Counted from the stretch's first letter, positions 11,806 through 24,700 are shown. The stretch is 64,000 nt of DNA from Cerrena zonata (GCA_038087015.1 JASBNA010000115.1:1-64000); one strand, 5' to 3'. Notes: a model not told the origin generated them from the letters alone. Translations and numbers: made by a program.

Positions 11806-13075
11806 ATGTCTACGACTACCGTCAGGACGCGAACTAGAACCTCTTCCACAGAGGCTGTGGCGGGGTCTCAGACCCGAGGCAATGGACGCGGTGGTAGAGG
11901 TCGAGGCCGGGGACGAGGTGGTGATCGTGGGCGAGGACGAGGACGGGGCCGTGGTGAAGAACCACACTTCCCTGGTCCTGCTCACCATCTTACTCCCAAC
12001 CCAGAGGTACAGCCTCCATCCCACACTGGTACGGCTACGATGAGGCAACCTAAGCCTCGTTTGACACATTGTTAGTGCCTTTACATACAGGATGGTAGTT
12101 ATGATTAAACCTAATCCAATTGCTTGGCTTGTTTGTGATTAGTTCTGGCACTTCCAATTGTCAGAATCATTCCTCTCGTGGATTTGCTTATCCCCGCTCA
12201 TGTTGATTTTCAGGGCCATCATGCAGGTTTGCGAAGGCGCATCTCAGCATTCACAGATGCGCTGTTGAGAACTGATCCTGCTATACCGGGACTGGATGAA
12301 ACAATTGTTATTAACCCTCGAAGATTACATCTCACGCTCGGTGTGATGTCCTTGGATCTAGACGGTACTGCCAGCCATGGCACGCGACCAAAAACGCTAG
12401 ACACTGCCGCCCAGCTTTTGAACGAATTGAAACCACAGGTGATGAAGATGCTTGCTGGAGAGAAACTGCGAATCGGGCTCAAGCGGATAGATATCATGAA
12501 GCCTGAGCGAGGTGATCTAGAGAAAGCCCATATTCTATGGACAGGTCCTGCACAAGAGGAAGAGGATGCGAAGCGATTGAGAGATGTCTCGAGCAAGTTT
12601 ACTCGTCCATATAATAACTTCGCAGGAAATATACTCATTGCCGCTGAACACAGATTTTGTTCACAAGGAGTTTCAGAGAGCGGGACTGGTGGTGGATGAA
12701 AACCGACCGCTGAAAGTCAGTTGTCAATCGATGGATATTATGACGGGTCTAGTTGACATTTGGGTCTGATATTAGCTTCATTGCACGGTTTTGAACACGA
12801 CCTATAGGCAACCAAGAGGGCGTAAGCCGTTTTCATATGCGGCGATGATCAACTCTGCCGCGCTCCAAGCGATTGAGAAGGCTCCGGAGGGAGACAAGTC
12901 CGTGATGAATGGTGAGAGGGGAACTCCGTCGGCAGGGCATGGCAGGAATAGGGGAAGGACGCCGTTGCATGTAGATTTTGGAGACTGGGAAGTCGAGGAG
13001 GTGCAAATTTGCGAGATGGGGAGCTGGGGACGGGAGGGAGAATATGTCTGTGCTCGAAGGATAACACTGGATTGA
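11806..13075 (+). CDS. AKAP7/ASCC1-like 2H phosphoesterase with RG-rich N-terminus
   Basis: Four exons. Residues after about 90 form an AKAP7_NLS/ASCC1-type 2H fold: the first HxT motif is in RLHLTLGVMSLD and the second in LHCTVLNTTYR, with the typical FVHKEFQRAGLVVDENRPLK strand-helix before the second motif and a C-terminal VEEVQICEMGS. The N-terminal part is an RG/GRGRG box region rather than the KH domain found in animal ASCC1, suggesting RNA binding by a different module. Members act on RNA or cyclic phosphates, or as ASCC subunits in alkylation repair and transcription. The introns at 12071-12142 and 12716-12775 are clear; the one near 12586-12625 is very short (about 40 bases) and its borders are uncertain. 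Confidence 0.82.
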
Positions 13076-13343
13076 GGTACTACTCAGGTAGATTTAATGT
13101 TCGAATATGGAATGCGAATATGCCCGAAAGGGAAAGGTGTCTCACGCACGGGCCAGGATCTGGTGCATTTGGGGAAGGCTGTGGCACAGGCGTTCGCAGA
13201 AATTCAAAGTCAGCTTGGGAGCCCGCCCTGGTATCATCGCCTGTTGAGCCCGTCGTCGTCGCTCACCACCATCTCACCTCCCATCCACCTCTTCCGTACA
13301 GACAATCCACTCTATTCTCCAAGTCTACGACTCTTAATTTCTC

Positions 13344-14454
13344 ATGTCTGAAATCCGCAGAAAGCTCGTAATCGTCGGTGATGGTGCTTGTGGAAAGGTC
13401 AGGCCACATATCAACCATGCGGTGTATCTTAAACAGCTTTGCTCACACCCTTCTTTCTCTCTCTGATAGACTTGTTTGTTGATCGTGTTCTCGAAAGGAA
13501 CGTTCCCTGAGGTGCGTAAATCGCTTTCAAACACTCCAAGAAATGTATGCATGAAACGTTGGCGTCTAACCGCCCTTTGCTGCATTTATAGGTCTACGTC
13601 CCTACCGTCTTCGAGAACTACGTAGCCGATGTCGAGGTTGACGGCAAGCACGTCGAGCTTGCGCTATGGGATACGGCCGGACAGGAAGATTACGATCGTC
13701 TTCGTCCTCTCTCCTATCCCGACTCCCACGTCATCCTCATCTGTTTCGCCGTAGACTCTCCCGACTCGTTGGATAACGTCCAGGAGAAGGTACGTCTATT
13801 TATTGTCAAATTTCCTGCCCTTGTACCCCTCTACAACCATACCACTCTGTATCTCGCTTCCACATTTCCGCGTGTCCCCAAGCGCCTGTGGTGTACTCTT
13901 CATAACGGGACTACATACGCCCGATAATAAGAGGGTAGGCCGTTCGCCCAGATACCCTCTTGGGTCGGGATGACTAGACACGACCCCAGTCAGGATCACG
14001 AACGGTCTCCTCACAAATGACAGATTTTTATCATCGATATAGGCTCGGCAACCGTAATAGAACACTGACACTCGGATGCTTTCTATATTTATAGTGGATT
14101 TCCGAGGTCATGCACTTCTGTGCTGGTCTCCCCATCATCTTGGTTGGATGCAAGAAGGATCTTAGACGCGACCCCCGTGTGATTGAGGAACTCCGCAAGA
14201 CAAACCAGCGACCGGTCACCCCCGAAGAGGTACGTTTACATTGCAGAGTTACTTTTGCAGAGCGTAGAGTTATCTGACCGCATTCTGATTGTGTCTAGGG
14301 TATGGCTGTGGCACACAAGATCGCTGCCAAGCACTATCTCGAGTGCTCTGCCAAGACGGGCGAAGGTGTCCGTGAAGTGTTCCAGTATGCTACCCGTGCA
14401 GCACTATTGAGCCGACCCAAGAGCAGCAAGAAGCACCATTGCATCGTTCTCTAA
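13344..14454 (+). CDS. RHO1: Rho1-type small GTPase
   Basis: Five exons (13344-13397, 13470-13511, 13592-13789, 14095-14229, 14299-14454) give 194 residues, the usual size. Visible motifs are the P-loop GDGACGKT, switch [13 protein letters not shown], switch [17 protein letters not shown], the Rho-type VGCKKDLR guanine loop, the [10 protein letters not shown] loop, a polybasic SKKHH stretch and the CaaX box CIVL, which predicts geranylgeranylation. Rho1 controls glucan synthase, the cell-wall integrity kinase pathway and actin polarity at the plasma membrane. The third intron is long (13790-14094, 305 bases) compared with about 70-80 for the others. No defects. Confidence 0.95.
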
Positions 14455-14920
14455 TTTGGCTACGTGCTTTTACACTGCCTACACACATATATCTTCATCC
14501 ATATTTGAACTCCCGTCATGATGTGTTTCGTCCGTTCTTGCCCTTCTATCTTAGCCCCTGGATCGGAGATGGAAGTGTGAGAGGGGCAGGACAGGACTAT
14601 CGAGTCCACTTTCTCTCTCTTCGTCTATCCTTTTCGTCTCGTGTTGTCTCTTACATAGGTTCATTACTCATACCCTCTATACGTCGTTGTTAGTACGCTC
14701 CTGCAATGACCACTCCTCTGCCTCTGAATTCCTCCAACTCGGCCTGGTATCTGGAGCGCTGAGCGCAATGAATCACACGTTTTTACGACCTTGTCACGTA
14801 TTTGATTTCGGAATGCATTTTCGTCCTTGTTGAATGTCCCGATTTAGTATTTGGTTAGGCATTCTGACTAAGCAGTTGGACTTTGATGATCGCTCGGCCA
14901 ACAACATCTTGAACACTACC
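14455..14920. other. Intergenic between Rho1 and F-box genes
   Basis: CT-rich 3' flank of the GTPase gene and promoter of the next gene in the same direction. No additional gene is visible. Confidence 0.5.
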
Positions 14921-16691
14921 ATGAATGGAATTCCACGCATGTATGTAATTTCAGGTTTCAAGTGTGCTGCTATACTAATACTATCGCATATACAGTGGCG
15001 AGCTTGAGAATGAGCTTGACGAGATGTCTCGTCTCGTTCTATCCGCCATTAACACCGAGGACCAGGTAAACCGCCTCCTCGACGAGCAAAGGGTAATCGT
15101 GAAGGAACTTCAGGCTCGTGTGGTTAAGCACAACTGTATCATTGCCGCCATTCAAGCGCGTCGTAACGCGTTCGCTCCCAGAATCAACTCGATCTTGTTG
15201 CCAGAACTTCTAGCCGAAGTGTTCCTGCAGTTGACTATCATGTATGCCAATGATAACTCGACTCCCACCAATCACTACGGGTGGCTGCGTGTCGCGCATG
15301 TTTGTCGTTATTGGAGAGATGTGATGGTCGCCCATCCGCGTCTGTTCTCTTGCATACGAATACCAACTCGAGAACCTTGTCATCTTACCGAAATCGTCCG
15401 TCTCTCTGCCGCCAGTGAGCTCAAACTTCACATCGCGTGTACCAAATCCGACCACCCTGGTCTTCGCCCATGCTGGGAAGCAGTCGATCACTTGCTCCCG
15501 CGCACTCGACATCTTAAAATGGACGTCGAGGCACCCGATATCTGGCCTCACTGTCCTCGGATGGTTTCTTTCATCTGGATGACTAATGGACCCTTTGAGG
15601 CATCAAAGGTACACTCTGTGATCGCAAGCATGCCAAACCTGCTCAGGTTTTCTAGTGCTACTAAAACTCTAGGTGCCGAATGGCTGAAGCTCCCCCTTGC
15701 GACCACCCTGACAGAACTACGACTTGACCACACCGTTGAGCGGCAATGTAACGCCTCGCTGAATGAGTTGGGCAAACTGCTTGCGACCCTGACGTCCCTG
15801 AAGACCTTGGATTTTCAGATGCTCAGAGAGTTTGACTATTCCTTGCCAACCTCGACCCCTGTTTCTTGCCCTCCTCTTCCACACCTGACTACTCTTCGAC
15901 TCTCGGGAGTGGCTACAGGTGTCAAGAATGTGTTGAGACTCCCCTTCCGTGCTACGATGGTTGATATCTCGGCCGGAGCCGGTCATAATCACGGTCACTT
16001 GGTCTTGCTTCCCATCTCCTTAGTGGAACTATTACGACGCGACTCTCCGGACCACCCAAAATCAGAATTGTGCACTTGTACGATGTTTTTAGTGCGGAGC
16101 AATAACAGGTGGAACGTGAACATCCACGCGTGGGACGAGGGCAGGGTTCCGGATAGGGATACTCCAACCTTGCGATTCCTCGCTAGCTTCACATCGACCT
16201 CCACAACCGCCTTTTTCGAGACACATTCTGTTCTGATGCATGGTCTCCGACCGGTCCTTGTGAACACGCGGCGACTTATCCTCAGGGACTTCGCAGTCAG
16301 AGCTGTAAACTACACTCCAGTTTGGCATGCGATATTTTCATGCTTGAAGAATATCGTATCCCTAAAATTCATCGTGTTTCCTACGAACCCGGCAGCGATA
16401 AACGGCCCAGATATTTTTACAATGGTTTCTATTCTCATGACTATGGACGAAAGAGGGGTCATGTGTCTACACCGACTCCAGGAACTTTGCATTACTTTCA
16501 GCGGTGTTGTCCCTCATCGGGATTTTATGCTTGGTCGCCTTCAGCAATCCCTCTCTTTGCGGCTCAGTAGTCGCCGGCAACTCAATACTCTCATCATTGA
16601 TGAGAGTCTGATCTCTAACGAGGACGATCGTATTGGACATGATATTGTAGAAAGCTTGTCGTCCGTAGTAGGAGATCTCATTCGGACCTAA
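14921..16691 (+). CDS. F-box protein with degenerate LRR-like C-terminus
   Basis: A 20-base first coding exon (MNGIPR) is joined across a 55-base intron (14941-14995, branch-like CTAATAC) to one long exon, giving about 571 residues. A coiled coil (VNRLLDEQRVIVKELQARVV) precedes the F-box-like segment: INSILLPELLAEVFLQL, then GWLRVAHVCRYWRDVMVAHP and LFSCI. The remaining 400 residues show irregular Leu-rich strands (LTELRLDHT, LPHLTTLRLSG, RRLILRDF) like those of the large mushroom F-box families. F-box proteins connect a substrate to Skp1-Cullin1 ubiquitin ligase; the substrate is unknown. The upstream exon extends the open frame in phase, which supports it. Confidence 0.85.
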
Positions 16692-17008
16692 TTGTAATGG
16701 TCTCACATCATTCCTCCAGGCACTTATTATATATATGTTTGAAAGGCTTTTATCTCAAATATGTCAGATCAGAGCCTGCAATGCCGGGGCAACTTTCTGT
16801 TATGTTACCTTGAATAGCTATGGTTACATCAAAATATATCCCCTTAAATCTGAGATCTAATCTATAATTACAGTTTGGGGTTGCCAGTCAAGGTAAGTTT
16901 GTCATCGTAGAGGCAATAAAAGAATCGAATACACGTAGTTCATCATCGAACAAGACTTGAGTCAAAGTGTTCTTCTCTGATAGCTAAGCGGCAGTGGACG
17001 GAATCACA
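16692..17008. other. Short 3'-to-3' intergenic gap
   Basis: Convergent gap between the F-box gene and the kinase gene. AT-rich; it would hold both polyadenylation regions. Nothing else seen. Confidence 0.5.
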
Positions 17009-18475
17009 TCAGCAGGTGAATGCATCCTTCAGCCAAGGCGCGAGTTGTAGCTCCTTAGCTGAAGGTCGTTTCAGGGGGTCTAGACGTAGGCAGGAAGCGA
17101 TAAAATCTGCCGTTGGTTGTAAATCGTCCTTGTCTAGAATTTTATAGTTCTCAAGTGCTGACACTAGACTTCCAGGGAAAATGTCGCCGATTCGACGCAA
17201 TGTCCCTAGCGAGTACCGGTTGGTGGAAACAATGGCGGTACTAGGAAAAATCTTACCATTCTTGTTGAAATACTGGTCGCGTTTATAGGCGTGCTGTAAG
17301 ATTTCTGGTGTGAATTGTTCACCAGTAAGCTCCATCATCTTCGCAAGATGATCGTCTTCGACAGACCAATCATCCCCACCATCTTCTGGGTCGAACAACC
17401 AGCGTCCAGTGATGAGCTCAAATGTCTTATAATTCAGGTGGTATTAGGTTAAGGAGAAAAAAATGAGATAAATGATACTCATGACACACCCAATACTCCA
17501 TATGTCAAGCTTGGGGCCAAAGCTTGACTGTAAAATAATCTCAGGAGCACGTAGAGACGGAGCGCTAATTTCATCGACGGTAGGTTGCTTTCCGACCCAT
17601 TGTGCTACGATTCAGATGGAAAGCGATTAGATACGGAAAATAAATATAATCCAAGAGGATATTACCTTGTCCTAGGTCAACAAGCCCTACATTAAGTAGC
17701 TCAGCATCATGTCGACTAGTATTCCAAGAAAATTTGTGAGGAATTGGCTGGGAGACACAGATTGGATATGTTTCCCCATCCAGTTCGTGTTCACCGTCTG
17801 TAATTAAAGATTGCCTAGAAAGCTCTTGTTCGATTTGCTCGTCAGTGATATCATCGAACAGAATATTGTCGGGTTTTATATCTAAGAAAACGTGTGTTAG
17901 TTGAGTAATCCTATGTGATTTGAAAGAATAGCCTCCATGCACCGGTATGTATAATTCCCAAGCTATGCAGCTGCTCCAATCCTTCAAGAACGAGCAGAAT
18001 AATGTTTTTAACGAAATACAAGGGTAGGGATTTGCTAGGCGATTGACGTCTAAGAGATCCCACGTCCGAACCCAAGGTATCCATAACAAGGCATAAATGC
18101 TTTCCGCGAGGTCCAGTCACTACAAAGTCATGGCGAAGAATAGGGAGGGCATCGATGTCTTCACAGTCTGCGATCTTCTTCATAAAAGCAAGCTCTTGCA
18201 TTTCTCCGTTGTCGTGCCGTCGAGTCCCGTCTCTATTTAGGATCTTAGCCGCCAGATACCTGCTATCGCTAGTTACATACGTATACGTTGGAGTCAGAAG
18301 AGGTCATCAGGTAGAGAGCGAAGCTAAAATACCCGTCGGTGCGTTTCTCATCTTCCACTAGCCATGTATCGGAGAAGACACCTCCACCTAACTTGCGAAT
18401 TATCCTAAATCGATGATTTAGGAGAGTGATACCAGGTCGAACGGGTAAGAAGTCTGCAATAACTCGAGTAGCCAT
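17009..18475 (-). CDS. SRPK-like serine/threonine protein kinase
   Basis: About six exons. The Gly-rich loop is KLGGGVFSDTWLVED, the ATP-binding lysine is in YLAAKIL, the catalytic loop is HTDIKPDNILFDD, DFG is replaced by DLG (LVDLGQ), and the APE region is SAPSLRAPEIIL followed by FGPKLDIWSIGCVTFEL. The insert between catalytic loop and DLG and the C-terminal KRPSAKELQLAPWLKD are typical of the SRPK-like CMGC kinases that are greatly expanded in Agaricomycetes. Classical SRPKs phosphorylate SR splicing factors; a role for this paralogue is not implied. HTD instead of HRD is usual in the family. The transposon end lies about 165 bases upstream of the start codon, so its promoter may be displaced. 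Confidence 0.85.
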
Positions 18476-18647
18476 GACTATTGTGGGCTGATGCGGATGC
18501 GAGAGTCGAGACGATGGGAAGCGTCAGGAACTTAAAAGCTTAATTTATGACGAACTAGGGTACGATAGTAGCGCTGAAAAGGAACGCCCGTTTCAATTTG
18601 AAGCCATGACCGGGACCGGGCAAGGAAAATGAATAGAAAACACACCT

Positions 18648-18729
18648 TTCAGTCCTTTACCTCCGTATACCATGATACCAGTTGGGCGTATTATGCTGGG
18701 GTACCATGAGTGGGTTGGGGCCAATTGGC
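18648..18729 (+). repeat. Left terminal inverted repeat of KDZ element
   Basis: 82 bases matching the reverse complement of 36616-36697. The best blocks are TTCAGTCCTTTACCTCCGTA (16 of 20 with the other arm), CCAGTTGGG (9 of 9) and GTTGGGGCCAATTGGC (16 of 16), at the same distances apart. Similarity may extend to 18641. Confidence 0.75.
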
Positions 18730-19140
18730 AATGTACATAGTTACATATGACACGCATGAGTAGGTCTGACTAGACAGCCTGTTGTATACCGTAGGTCGTG
18801 GCTCAATTGGGCCAACCCTAATACCAGCTTCGATAATAAAAACAAGTCGTATACTGTGATACAGTCGGGCGAACTGGAAATGAGATCGCTTCATTGCATC
18901 CGGATGGGTAGGGGCCTACCCATATCCCCTGTGATCCTCACATGTCATGATACAGTTGGGCCGACTGAGAGTGGGGTTGCGTTGTAATCTTCGAATGGGC
19001 AGATACAGTTGGGCCAACTGAGAATGAAGTGTCTTTACGGTACACTACGTTCGGATGAAGTGAGGCAGTCTGGCCAACTCATAGTGAAGCGTCCTTCCAA
19101 CACCCTGTGTTTCCGGTTGAAGTGAGACAGTCCGGCTGAC
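18678..19140 (+). repeat. Left subterminal palindrome array
   Basis: About eight copies of a motif close to CAGTTGGGCCAACTG, e.g. near 18678, 18798, 18862, 18951, 19009, 19063 and 19126, often preceded by GATA or GAGA. Spacing is 40-90 bases. Such subterminal arrays usually bind the transposase. Confidence 0.8.
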
Positions 19141-19297
19141 TGGAAAGGATGTATACTCTCCTCAGATCATACAAGTCAGTTTTGATTATCTGCACTCTAG
19201 CTTAGTGAGTTGATTTAACAGTGTCTGACTCAAGTAGCAGTGAAGAGCAAATATCTATTTTATTTTTAGTTGCTCCGAATCCCAATATACTCGATTC

Positions 19298-21556
19298 TCA
19301 ATTTCTTCCTTGTCTCATTATCCTGTCATAGCGTGCGGTACCAAAAACCTCTGAAGTACAACTACGCAGATCACTGATAGCTGAGCTCAGCTCTCTCATG
19401 GTCTTGATGAGATTTCTGTTATCATCAAGCTCCGAGTCTTTATGTGAAAGGTTGGTGGATGGATGGGGCGGAACGTCCGGATATGGTGTTTCAAAGTTTG
19501 AAACCACTATTGCAGGTGTGATGCATCTGGTCTCCAACATACGCAGTTCAGGGATACCCGCAGCACCGCGAAGGTGACGTTGCCACTCATTTACAAACTC
19601 CTCGCCTAGTGGCAACTGCAAAGGATGAGTTTCCGGGCATTAGAAATATGATGAATTTGCTTACACGCAAGTTGTGATATTGGCGAACGAATGCACGTTT
19701 CACCTCCGCAGAATAAAGGCCGGTGTACTCCATCTAATTTACACATTTTAAGTACAAGAAAAAACAATATTATAATGATTTACCTTGATTGTCAAAGAGT
19801 CTACGGGGTCGGCCTCGGATTGTATGGTGGAAACAGCACCACCGTCCGGAACATAAGGTTCCAGCGTACCTAGTGGTCCGGATTCGAAGGCCACCTCAGT
19901 CGTAAATCGCAGATTAGGCTTTATGTCCTCCACCAGTGGCAAGATATATCGTCCCTCATCATCTTTAGGTAATCCGCATAATGGCCTCTGCAAGAGCAGA
20001 GAAGTGAGATATTGTTACGGATAAGATAAATAAGATGTACCATGTGTGACTTGAACAGTTCCGGATATCTTTGAGGAAAATCAAGCAAGTCTTCCGCAAG
20101 CTTGATGGTCATTCTATGGTCCTGTGCCCATTTTCTCCAGCGAAGGAGTTGGTTTGGAGCGAACCAATGCTTCTTGAAAATCGACCAGAAGAATAATGTA
20201 CCTTCATCTATCAGCAATGTTGTCCGGCCCGTGTAATATATCCGTCGTTCCCAATCGACTTGTGTGACCGGAACATTGTTCCCAAGAAAAATAATCTCAT
20301 CAGAGTCTGTAGAACTAGTGGGGGAAGCAATTGGGGAAGGAGAGCGGATTTCGTTGATGTCCGTAAGAAGCATTGGCTCTACCGGATCCACCACTAGGTA
20401 AGGGGATTCAGAACGTGCGGGACGTCCGGATGTAAGGATTGCGATCGATGAGGGTGACTGTAGTGAAACTACATCTGGAATAGGCAGACAGTCAAGAATG
20501 GGGGAGGGGGATTCTTGATCCAACATATTGAATACAGAAGGGCCGGCTGCGGACCCCGCGATTGGGGAAGGGGACCGCATTGCAGTAGTGTCCGGAAGCG
20601 ACAGAGCATCATGGATGGGTGAAGGCGATACCTGACCGAAGATGTCAGGTATGTATGTGCCGGATGTAGAACTTGCAATCAGGGAGGCTGGCCGTAGACT
20701 GCTCAACCCCAGGAGCGGCAGGCACTCCTGAATGGGAGAAGGTGACTCTTGATCCAACATATCGAATACGGAAGAGCCGGATGCGAAGCCCGCGATTGGG
20801 GAAGGGGACCGCATTGCAGCGGCATCCGGAAGCGGCAGAGCATCACGGATGGGTGAAGGCGATGCCTGACCAAACATATCAGTAATGGAAGGACCAGATG
20901 TAGAACTTGCGATCGGGGAGGGTGATTGTAGACTACTCAACCCCAGGAGCGGCAGGCACTCCTGAATGGGAGAAGGTGACTCTTGATCCAACATATCGAA
21001 TACGGAAGAGCCGGATGCGAAGCCTGTGATTGGGGAAGGGGACCGCATTGCAGCAGCGTCCGGAAGCGGCAGAGCATCATGGATGGGTGAAGGCGATGCC
21101 TGATCGAAGATATCAGGTCTCGATGAGCCGGATGTGAAAGCTGGAATTGGGGAGGGTGTTTGTAAATCCATCTCTATATCAGGTGGACTGTTTGAAATAG
21201 GAGACGCCAATCTCAAATCGCTGAGATCAGGAAAGGTAGAATGATCGGCAGTGGAAGGCTCCTGTAGCATCTGTATTGATGCGGATTCCTGTGAAGCTGA
21301 GATAGATTGGGCTAATGTAGGATCTGATATTTTCAGTTGAGCAAAAATACAAACGTACACTGGTGGGAACTACTAGTCGCCGATTGGAATTGCTTTTGAA
21401 TGATAAGTGGATATTGCAAGGAAAACGATAGTTCGAGCTTACCGTTGGCGACGAAGCAAAGTGCACTGACTGTGAATATGAATACAATAACCATTTAAGC
21501 AAATTGAAAGGTGATATATAGTGAAAAACACGTGCCTTCTTTGGATATTTAGACAT
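19298..21556 (-). CDS. KDZ cargo protein A, SPSPI-repeat, unknown function
   Basis: Starts MSKYPKKA at 21556; small 5' exons lead to a long exon that ends near 20040, then three or four short exons down to the stop at 19298. Most of the protein is a tandem array of 78-residue repeats built of two halves, each carrying SPSPI (for example AMRSPSPIAGFASGSSVFDM and LDQESPSPIQECLPL). These are likely disordered and phosphorylatable. After the repeats comes a globular part with many aromatic residues (VDWERRIYYTGRTTLLIDEG, FFWSIFKKHWFAPNQLLRWR). I recognise no domain. It sits between the left array and the divergent cargo gene B, so the two may share a promoter. Exon borders are approximate. Confidence 0.65.
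20480..21180 (-). repeat. 234-base in-frame tandem repeats in cargo A
   Basis: The block ATTGGGGAAGGGGACCGCAT recurs at 20561, 20795 and 21029, exactly 234 bases apart (78 codons). Each unit contains two related 39-codon halves. Confidence 0.85.
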
Positions 21557-21782
21557 AGCGGACGGATGTATTTGAGTAGCGAGGAGGTAACACAACGAGT
21601 GTTGATGTTGAATCCAATCAGAAGCACCTAATTTGAATTAACACGGTCCGGTGATCTTATAATCTTCCGGACCATGTGGTGTTCATCATTGATCGATCAG
21701 ACATATAGAAACTTTATCTACCTAACCACTAACAACCGTAACTTCACCACACTTTACAGCCAACGAATCTTTCTAAGCCAAC

Positions 21783-24700
21783 ATGTCTCTTACTTTGCAA
21801 ACTGAGAAAAATGTGCCGCTCACTCAAGGTGCTACCGGTAAAGGCCGCGTTGCCAGCTCTCCGGATGAAGTCAAGTTGTGGATTGCAGCTTTCGTACTTC
21901 GTGAGGCGGTCCTTGTTGCCCCGGAAGAAATGTCGAATAGCGAGGCAAGGTACTATTTCAATGGGCTCTATGAATACATGGTGAGTTTCGGATATATTCT
22001 TTTAGTATCTATGTCATAAATTCTGATGGCTGTTGTAGAAAAGTGTATGGATGTCTACGCAGACGAGACTACTTGGTAGTAAGGGAGCGGTCCCATATCT
22101 CCTATCGAGTTTCTCCAGCATTCGGAAGCCTCAAGGAGGACCCGGTACCTACCTGAAGCATGACTTCCTCCGTATGTTCTACTGGAGCAAGGAAAACAGT
22201 ATTTTCCATGGCGTACCAGCCATTGCTGATGATCTTGAGTGGCCGGGAGCACTCGACTTGAGACCGATTTGGTGTGAACGCGGTATGTCACAGATGTTTG
22301 ATCATCTATGTAATACTCATTCCATTTTAGTTGAGGCAATGAATGGCTGGCGTGCCAAACGCAAAGAGTCACCCATGCATTTGTGTTTGACATCTGCACT
22401 ATTCAAGACTCATCTCCGCTTCATGGACTTCTCAGGTATCTTTGGCGTACGGTATCAGGCGCTCTCACCAGCTACAACCAGCCGTAAGTACTCATTATTC
22501 TGAAGACATTCCAAGCACTAATATACAATTACCCAGGGGAAAAACGACCTCGAGCAGCTATCGACGATGAGTTATCGTCCGCCGGATCCAGCTCCGGATC
22601 CATCACTACCACACCGCAGCTGGAAGTGTCTGAACAGCTCGAGTCTACGGAGCCTCCTCTGAAACGTATCCGCGCAGCAGTTGAAGATGGTGATGATGTC
22701 GAGATGACTGACGTTTCGGGCAGGGAGGTACTCACTAGTCCGGCTGAACCCCAGGTCGATCGGAAGGGCAAAGGCCGTGCCAGGGATCCGGTTGATGACG
22801 ATTCTTCCATGGACGCACCTGCAGATGTAGCTGTTGAGTCGGAGACTGAGTCTCAAAATATGGACTCGGTCACGGGTAGGTACTTCCTTTCTATATATAC
22901 GACACAACTGAGCCGTATTGCAGACGACATAGATCTCACCGCATTTATGGACCAAGACGTAATGTTTCCGGCTGCACTAGAAGAGCAGCTCTCGGTAAGT
23001 TGTATTTCGTCAGTTAATAGGGATGCAGCCATTTACAACAGATATCTCTAGCCTGTACCATGCAAGTCATGCGCTAATGGAGGTCACGATTGCTTTGTAG
23101 CCCTTAAGAGTTTTTATGGGTGTTGGAGGTGCAAAGTTAGCTCTAACGGATGCTCTCTGGTCCCCAAAGGCGAACAGAGCGCAAAAGGGGAGCTCAAAAA
23201 CATGAAGGGTCCACAGCACTGGCCTTGGTACCTTACCTTGGTGTTCCATGTGCTCAATGTGCTTGCCTTGGACACCGAAGCGGGCCCACAATATCTTCCA
23301 CCCGAATACACCCACGTCGATCTCCCCGAATTTCCTACGGAGAAAGTCACCACTGTTATGGCGCCCTACACCACGAATCAAGTGAAGGAGATGGCCTCAG
23401 AGAAAAAGGCCCTCAAGGCAGACGTCTATTACGCTCTTCCCAGGAGACTCTCGAAGGAGCTGGAAAACAGGAGGACCAACTCACCATTGTGGCCGATGGT
23501 TCCAAAGGATGCCGAATCCCGGTATGAAGACATTATCCGGCGAGCCACCCTTGGCACCCTGACACGCTCATGGGCCACCGACGAGGTCCTTGAGCGAGGA
23601 AGGGCTCAGTCTCGAGTAACGTCTTTGAAAACACGCACAAAGTCACCTCAGCAGCGGGGACGTAACACTCGTGCATCGTCAAGAGGGTCCGAGGTGCCTC
23701 CAGCAAAGACGAAGACATCCGGCTCGGTTACGGTGTCCTCGAAGGTAGATAATCAGGCACCAACACCATCCAGACCGAGGCCCAAACCGCGGGCAGCATC
23801 GAAAGTGAGAGCCGCATCCCGAGCACCTTCTAAGTCTGAGGCAAAACCATCGTCATCGAAGACGGCCGCAGGACCATCTCAGAAGCGAGCTACAGCGGTA
23901 CGCTCCAAGTCCGTAAAAGTCCGTCCAAAGGAGGACAACAATGAAGATAGCTCTACAATGCCGGAAGTATCGAGAAGCGCATACGTTGGGAAGCGTCCAC
24001 CTCCGGTCATGAAGAGGGTCCCTACGCATACCGACGAGGATGAAGGTTAGTAAATGCATACGAAATCAAAGCAAACTGCAGCTCTGATGAACTATAGAAA
24101 CCTTAACCGAAATCGAAGGAAAGCGTGCCCTCTCAAGAGAGAAATTCCTCGTGGCAATGGTTCAGCTGGATGGAGGGGTACAGCTACAGTCAGTACCAGT
24201 AGGCGTCCCCGATAGAGGTCCGGGTGATGAAGGAGCTGTACGAAACACTCCATATGTCACTCCAGACTTCGTTTCTGCCGGATTTGAAGCTCAGAAGGAT
24301 GCCTTCCGAGAAACATGGCTCGAGGCTGAAGAAACGATTCGAACCGGATTGGCCGACACCATCACGGCTGCAATGGATAGCATGAATCCTCAGCTGACAT
24401 CGCACTGCCAGGAGTTTGCCACATCCCTCCACCATGAGCTTGACCAGAGGTTGAGTGGATACATGCAAGGAATCGAGAGCCACCTCGATTCGAAGATTGA
24501 AGACAAGGTGAACTCCTTGACCATCCGTCTCGAGCAGCGGATGGAAACACTCCTCACGAAACATCAAATGGAGACCCAGGAGATGCTAAAGGAGCTCTTA
24601 GGAAATGCGGTCAAGGGGGAGATGAGAACGGACGAGCAGGAGATGAGGACGGACGGGCAGGAGATGAGGACGGACGAGCAGGAGATGAGGACGGACGAGC

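Noticed and set aside
11791..12069. Minus-strand frame opposite the RG-rich region
   Set aside because: Complement of a GC-rich low-complexity tract; the plus-strand frame joins the 2H domain.
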